DNA of 64,000 nucleotides from Bolinopsis microptera (Eukaryota; Ctenophora; Tentaculata; Lobata; Bolinopsidae), in contig NC_087080.1 in NCBI RefSeq assembly GCF_026151205.1, positions 3,637,096 to 3,701,095 of the forward strand. Direction: 5' to 3'. The number at the start of each line of letters is the position of its first letter. Position 1 is the first letter of the stretch. The position numbers were made by a program, and so were the translations under genes. Under the pieces are notes generated by a model that worked only from the letters and a program-made list of their open reading frames with translations, made no database searches and was not told where the DNA came from. Positions 59,747 to 64,000 of the stretch are shown piece by piece.

Positions 59747-60374
59747 CTTTTTCAGTGACGAAGCTAGTTGTAAGTTTAGTTTTGTAGGTGTAGTCCTCCT
59801 TTGGGAAGGAGCTAGTGGACAAACAGATCAAAGGTTCTCTAAAGGTAAAACCAAATAGTGCCACCTTATCCTCAGCACCGTGACTGCTACGAAAGGATTG
59901 CTTTCCATATAATCTGCGTCTTAGATCCTGATCAGTATCTTGATTAGTAGGACTGATACCATGGTCAGAAAGGACACTTAACATCTGTGGTCTGATCAGT
60001 TCTATCCACTCCAGTTCAGCAATTTCGTTGCTTTGAGGGTCTTTGAAGTAAGTTAGCTGAGAAAGTAGTTTGACCCTTTCAGCAGGAGAGAGATATGTTG
60101 CATCAGACTTCAGTTCTGCTGGTAGTAACAATTTATAGGTATTCTCATCGAAAGATAAAAGGGTACATAACATTTGCCCACTGGCATTAAAGCAGCAGAT
60201 AGTGTCAGAGGTTATTTCAGAATCCGAAGAACCAGAGCCACTAAGATTTTTAGCAGCTCCTAAAATACCTGTGACACTTTCAGTACAAGATGCACCACTT
60301 CCAGTACTATCTGCCTCCATTGCAAAGTAACTTTGGACAGCTTTCAGCAGGTTGGTGTCTAGTTGTCGTAGCAT
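59706..60374 (-). CDS. LINE ORF0-like protein, unknown
   Basis: 222-codon frame starting at the first ATG after an in-frame TAA and overlapping the start of the next ORF by 41 bp. Ser/Thr/Leu-rich with no domain I recognise (CCFNASGQMLCTLLSF). Its position ahead of the nucleic-acid-binding ORF1 suggests a LINE component or a part of ORF1 separated by a frameshift. Confidence 0.5.
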   Translation of the reverse strand: MLRQLDTNLLKAVQSYFAMEADSTGSGASCTESVTGILGAAKNLSGSGSSDSEITSDTICCFNASGQMLCTLLSFDENTYKLLLPAELKSDATYLSPAERVKLLSQLTYFKDPQSNEIAELEWIELIRPQMLSVLSDHGISPTNQDTDQDLRRRLYGKQSFRSSHGAEDKVALFGFTFREPLICLSTSSFPKEDYTYKTKLTTSFVTEKVESAKTQTSKLNT

Positions 60375-60450
60375 TCCAGCAGCAACTATTGTTGGGGTCT
60401 TAGCTTTTTCTGGGGGGTAGAGGAAGTGTTAGCATTATTGACGTTTTGTT

Positions 60451-63400
60451 TTGGAATTGTTTCAACCATGATGAAGTTATTTAGGTATGTAGTACCAAAA
60501 ACGAAGGCTGGAACACGTCTGGAACAGGTTTGTTTCTATCAAAAAATCAAACTTAATCACCAACCGGAAAGGTTCAGAACTTGTGGGTCTGACTCCCTTA
60601 ATAGATTTGTGAAGAGGGGAAGGAGAAGCAGGACTTCTCGGGTCTGGAGAGGAGAAGCAGGACTTCTCGGGTCTGTGCTATGTCACTATGTCACTTGTCA
60701 CGTTATCGTTCAACATTACACATACCTCAAATTATTTGTTATATAGTAGTGTTGAAAGTATTAAAACTCTGCTCTAAGTACTAAAACAGGCTCTAGTAGT
60801 CTGTCTGACATTAATAGAAGAAAGAGGAACATTGTGGGTACAAGGGTTGATATACACAATTGGTGAGATTCTGTACTATGCTCTTCCTTGCTGGGTCATG
60901 GCTAAGGCAGTGGTGCCATCTTAGGGAAGCACCAAATCATTGTTTGAATGTGGGATGATTTTGACACACTTTTTAAGAGATTTCACCGGCATATCCTCTA
61001 AAATCACCTGATTTGTCCAATTTTTTGTTTCTACTTTAAGAGGGGAGGGGGCCCAACAGGCTAGGGGGCGCTTTTTAGCGGGCAGGGGGCACATTATACC
61101 ACAGGGGGAGGGGTGCCAACGGGGGTGCTTTTTTAGCGGGGGTTGCCAACATGCAACGTCAGGCAGGAAAGGGGGGACCCCAACCCATGTATCTGAGACA
61201 CTACACAGCAAGTAGACCAAAGTCTTGTAGGAGATGCATCAACTACCCACCGAATCGGTGGGTTGGGAGTCCAGGGGGAATTATTTTGTAAAAAAATCTA
61301 GGAAACCTCAAAGCTTGTCTTCTGAGGAATGAGGTTGAAGGATACGTTTTGTAGTTCAAGATTCTGGGCTGTTGGTCTTCCTCAGTGTTATGACTAGACT
61401 CCTCCCAGTGCAATAGGTGTGCATTGTAGTGACCTGATCCGGCGCTCTTTTCAAGCTTCCTGAACAGAAGTGATAAATGAATTCAATGAAACTAATAAAT
61501 CAACTACGCCTCACGTAGTACACGAAGGCCCATGGTTAAGTGAAAGCAATAAACTAGCACGCTAGGTAAGCTTCGTAGCTGGCAGCTGGTAGTACAGTAG
61601 ATCAAACCTGAATCGTGTTCTGAAATGATTTTTGGCCCGACTTTTAGATTTTTTCAGCTATCAGCTCAAAGATACGATATACAAACACAGAGTTACTGGG
61701 CGGCACTCAGCCTGTCATTCTGCCGAATCTCTATTCAGCGTTTATGAACATTATAGCCTGGGGTCCCCAGGTAAATACAGCGCAGATTTACCATTTCACA
61801 TTACATTTACCAAGTGTGTCTGTTCCTATACAATGCGCAGCGATTTTTTCGAGATTTGATTCTGCATATACACGTGAGAGAAGCAAGCAATATACTAACA
61901 ATATAAATAGATTATCAATTTTTTTTTAAATCAAATGTTTCAAACAGTATACACATAATGTCACAATGCAAATGACCCTATATAAAAATAACCCTTCAAA
62001 AACTCAATATTTTAAAAATCACCCTTGGCCTTGCGGCTCCAAGTTCAAATCTAAACTGTCTATATTGAGAAAGTTCTTTCTCGCCCCTCTGTAGAAATAG
62101 ATTATCAATAGACTTGCAATCACTAGCAAGCTAGATAAAGCGTAGATTATCGGTCATATACCTCCAGACCAGTTATTTATTAAAATTACCTTCATAAATT
62201 ATTTGTGATGATCGAGATTTTATTTGTTATTACTATATTATGTATCATTATGTTTTGATTTTATTTAACAAAGGACATGCAAATGAAAATAAAGACGTGT
62301 GATTAATTAAATGTAAAAGCTATCCATTGACAAAACTTTGCATAGCCATGAGTCGCGCGCTACTTAACTGCAAGCGAAAGGGCTATGGTCATGGTTAGAG
62401 CAGGATGATGATTTATCACTCTACACTCAACTGTCACGTGACTTTTTGAACCCGTTCTCTAGCGCAGCTGGTCCTGAACGACTATTCGAAACCCTAACCC
62501 TCTAATCTGATCCCAACCCTTCACCTAACCATGTGCTTTCGCGCTGCACTGCGGGCGCGCTTGTTTCACCGTGAGGCGGACGCGCGCTACTTGCTACTGC
62601 ACGCGCAGGGGCTCTGGATAGAGCAATCCCAACCCTTACACAATCCTTAACAAAAGCATGATATTCTGAAACCCTAACCCTTCACATAGCCATTTGTAGC
62701 GCGATGCACTACTGGGTCGCGCCGCGCATCAAATAATTCTTCTCGCAACCACTTCGGTAGATCGGTGAGATGCACCACTGTGCCTCACCGAGCTGCGAAG
62801 GATTGACATCGTGAATCAACATAGCCATGTGTATACGCGTACTGCGTGACGCGGTCGCGCGCTACTGCAAGCGAGAGGGCTTTGTATCACGTTGCGACCC
62901 CCACGGTCGTTTCACTTTATCGTGCGCGGCGGGTCATACAACGTATGACAAAGAGGGCTCTGGTTAAAGCAACGTCCAAGTCAACAAGTCCAAATCGGCG
63001 CGCTCGCTAGGCTCGTTTTGGTAGGTTATAAATTTACATAAATCGTTTGATCCCGGTGCCGCGCAGTTTCAATCGGTTTATTAACAAAAAAGCCCAATAT
63101 CTTCATGTCAGATCATGTACAAAGTAATTTTAAACACTTGAGTGTTAAGGCATTACCTAAGCTTTTTAATTTTATTCCGCGCTTCATATGACAGATAATA
63201 CTTTTCTAAATTCAAATGGCGCGCACTGCTTTATTGTTTATTCTGCAAAATGCCATGTTGATGTGAAGTGCATGTAGTAGTGTGCACACGCTGCAACCCC
63301 TTTTCTGTCTGTCTGTTTAACGGGTGATACTCGCAAAATATCTGTTCCGTATATTATATATATATAATATGGACCGTCGACGAGTCCAACTCGGCGCGCG

Positions 63401-64000
63401 TCTTGGTAGGTTGTAAACCTACAACGCTAAAAGGGGATTGGGCGCAAACAGGGGGGCGTTTTTTTGGCGGGGGCGCCAACAGGCAACGTTGCGTGAGGGG
63501 CATTCAAAATTAAATTGCGGTCTCTTTGAACTGAGCGAATTCATGCATCGTTTTAACTACGAAAATGTTATTCGTGTTTTCGAATATAATCTAGGCGGGT
63601 TTATTGTTTATACAATTATATTTTTGCATTTCTGATTTCAACTGCGATAGTGAAGTCTGGCCGTAGTCTTTATATAATCCTTGAAGGTGACTAGGGCCGG
63701 GTGTTGATCGTACAGTGTGGTTATACTTATATATGCAAATATTTAACTTTGATCAATTATGGTTATACCATATAAGTATATAACCAATATGTTGGTTTCA
63801 AACGTATATTAATATAAGGTGTAGGTTTAATCAAAACAGTTCACTGGCATCATGTGCTATCATTGCCGATTATTTTACACTTACAAGGCCTACCTAGATT
63901 GATCTTATGCTCACAAACCCAACCAAAATATATATATCAGGGAATATTTTCGACGATAATATCTGCAATCTGATATCGTATTTCTGAAATTCTTCAGTCC
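60451..64000. other. Gene-free region with GC-rich dispersed repeats
   Basis: No coding sequence recognised. Two G-rich cassettes are related: 61040-61165 (gggggtgcttttttagcggg, gccaacatgcaacgt) and 63434-63500 (ggggggcgtttttttggcgg, gccaacaggcaacgtt). 62480-62730 has two diverged copies of a segment with accctaacccttcacctaac and gcgcgctgcact. aactcggcgcgcg... ttggtaggttgtaaa recurs at 62992-63035 and 63385-63420. A 20-bp AT palindrome lies at 63353-63371. Confidence 0.6.

Noticed and set aside
62480..62730. Telomeric repeats (accctaaccct)
   Set aside because: Only isolated copies within diverged dispersed repeats, not a tandem array.

Overview
The window is animal nuclear DNA: AT-rich, intron-dense, with GT-AG introns of mostly 0.2-1 kb, non-LTR retrotransposons, a tRNA-derived SINE, hAT and MULE-related DNA elements and several minisatellites. 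The receptor found here (Ig, sushi, FN3 and two tyrosine phosphatase domains) exists only in Metazoa. The style fits an invertebrate, perhaps an early-branching one such as a cnidarian, but I cannot name the taxon from sequence alone.

About 44 kb (108-44031, minus strand) reads as one giant receptor-type protein tyrosine phosphatase gene of roughly 73 exons and about 4,300-4,400 residues. I assembled it by hand from splice sites and reading frame. Intron phases agree at every junction except two. One is the putative signal-peptide exon. The other is an Ig exon with a 7-base homopolymer that breaks frame. Order from the N terminus: candidate signal peptide (44.0 kb); three single-exon Ig domains (43.5-41.8 kb); a tandem array of ten B-A Ig pairs (40.5-27.6 kb, unit about 1.05 kb including introns); seven Ig domains each split over two or three exons (27.2-15.6 kb); three sushi/CCP-like modules (15.4-13.6 kb); one FN3 domain (13.4-12.3 kb); a membrane-proximal region with an RRKR furin-like site (12.0 kb); one transmembrane helix (11.1 kb); a juxtamembrane segment; phosphatase D1 with intact WPD and [10 protein letters not shown] motifs (8.2-5.7 kb); and phosphatase D2, which keeps [10 protein letters not shown] but has WTN instead of WPD (4.5-0.1 kb).

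Every array exon is phase 1-1, so exons can be skipped, gained or lost without breaking frame. Two paralogous acidic cassette exons (35.6 and 36.3 kb), also phase 1-1, lie in a 2.1-kb insertion inside the array. Core and linker variants of the A domains are mixed between units, which points to unequal crossing-over or gene conversion. The array looks like a modular, copy-number-variable ectodomain on a signalling phosphatase, and is the most interesting thing here.

Upstream (44.6-60.5 kb, minus strand) lies a nearly complete LINE with three ORFs. Its ORF2 is interrupted by a 9.55-kb palindromic foldback element (47.79-57.34 kb) with a 6-7 bp target duplication. The arms carry a MULE-transposase-like fragment and the centre is a 2-kb GA-rich satellite. 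ORF2 is open and in the same frame on both sides of the insertion. Other mobile DNA: an 821-bp hAT remnant with perfect 8-bp TSDs (23.0-23.8 kb), an RT-bearing LINE fragment (24.5-25.65 kb), a LINE 3' fragment (40.55-41.64 kb) and two copies of a tRNA-Ala-derived SINE (37.5 and 38.6 kb) duplicated together with an array unit. The last 3 kb hold GC-rich dispersed repeats and no recognisable gene.
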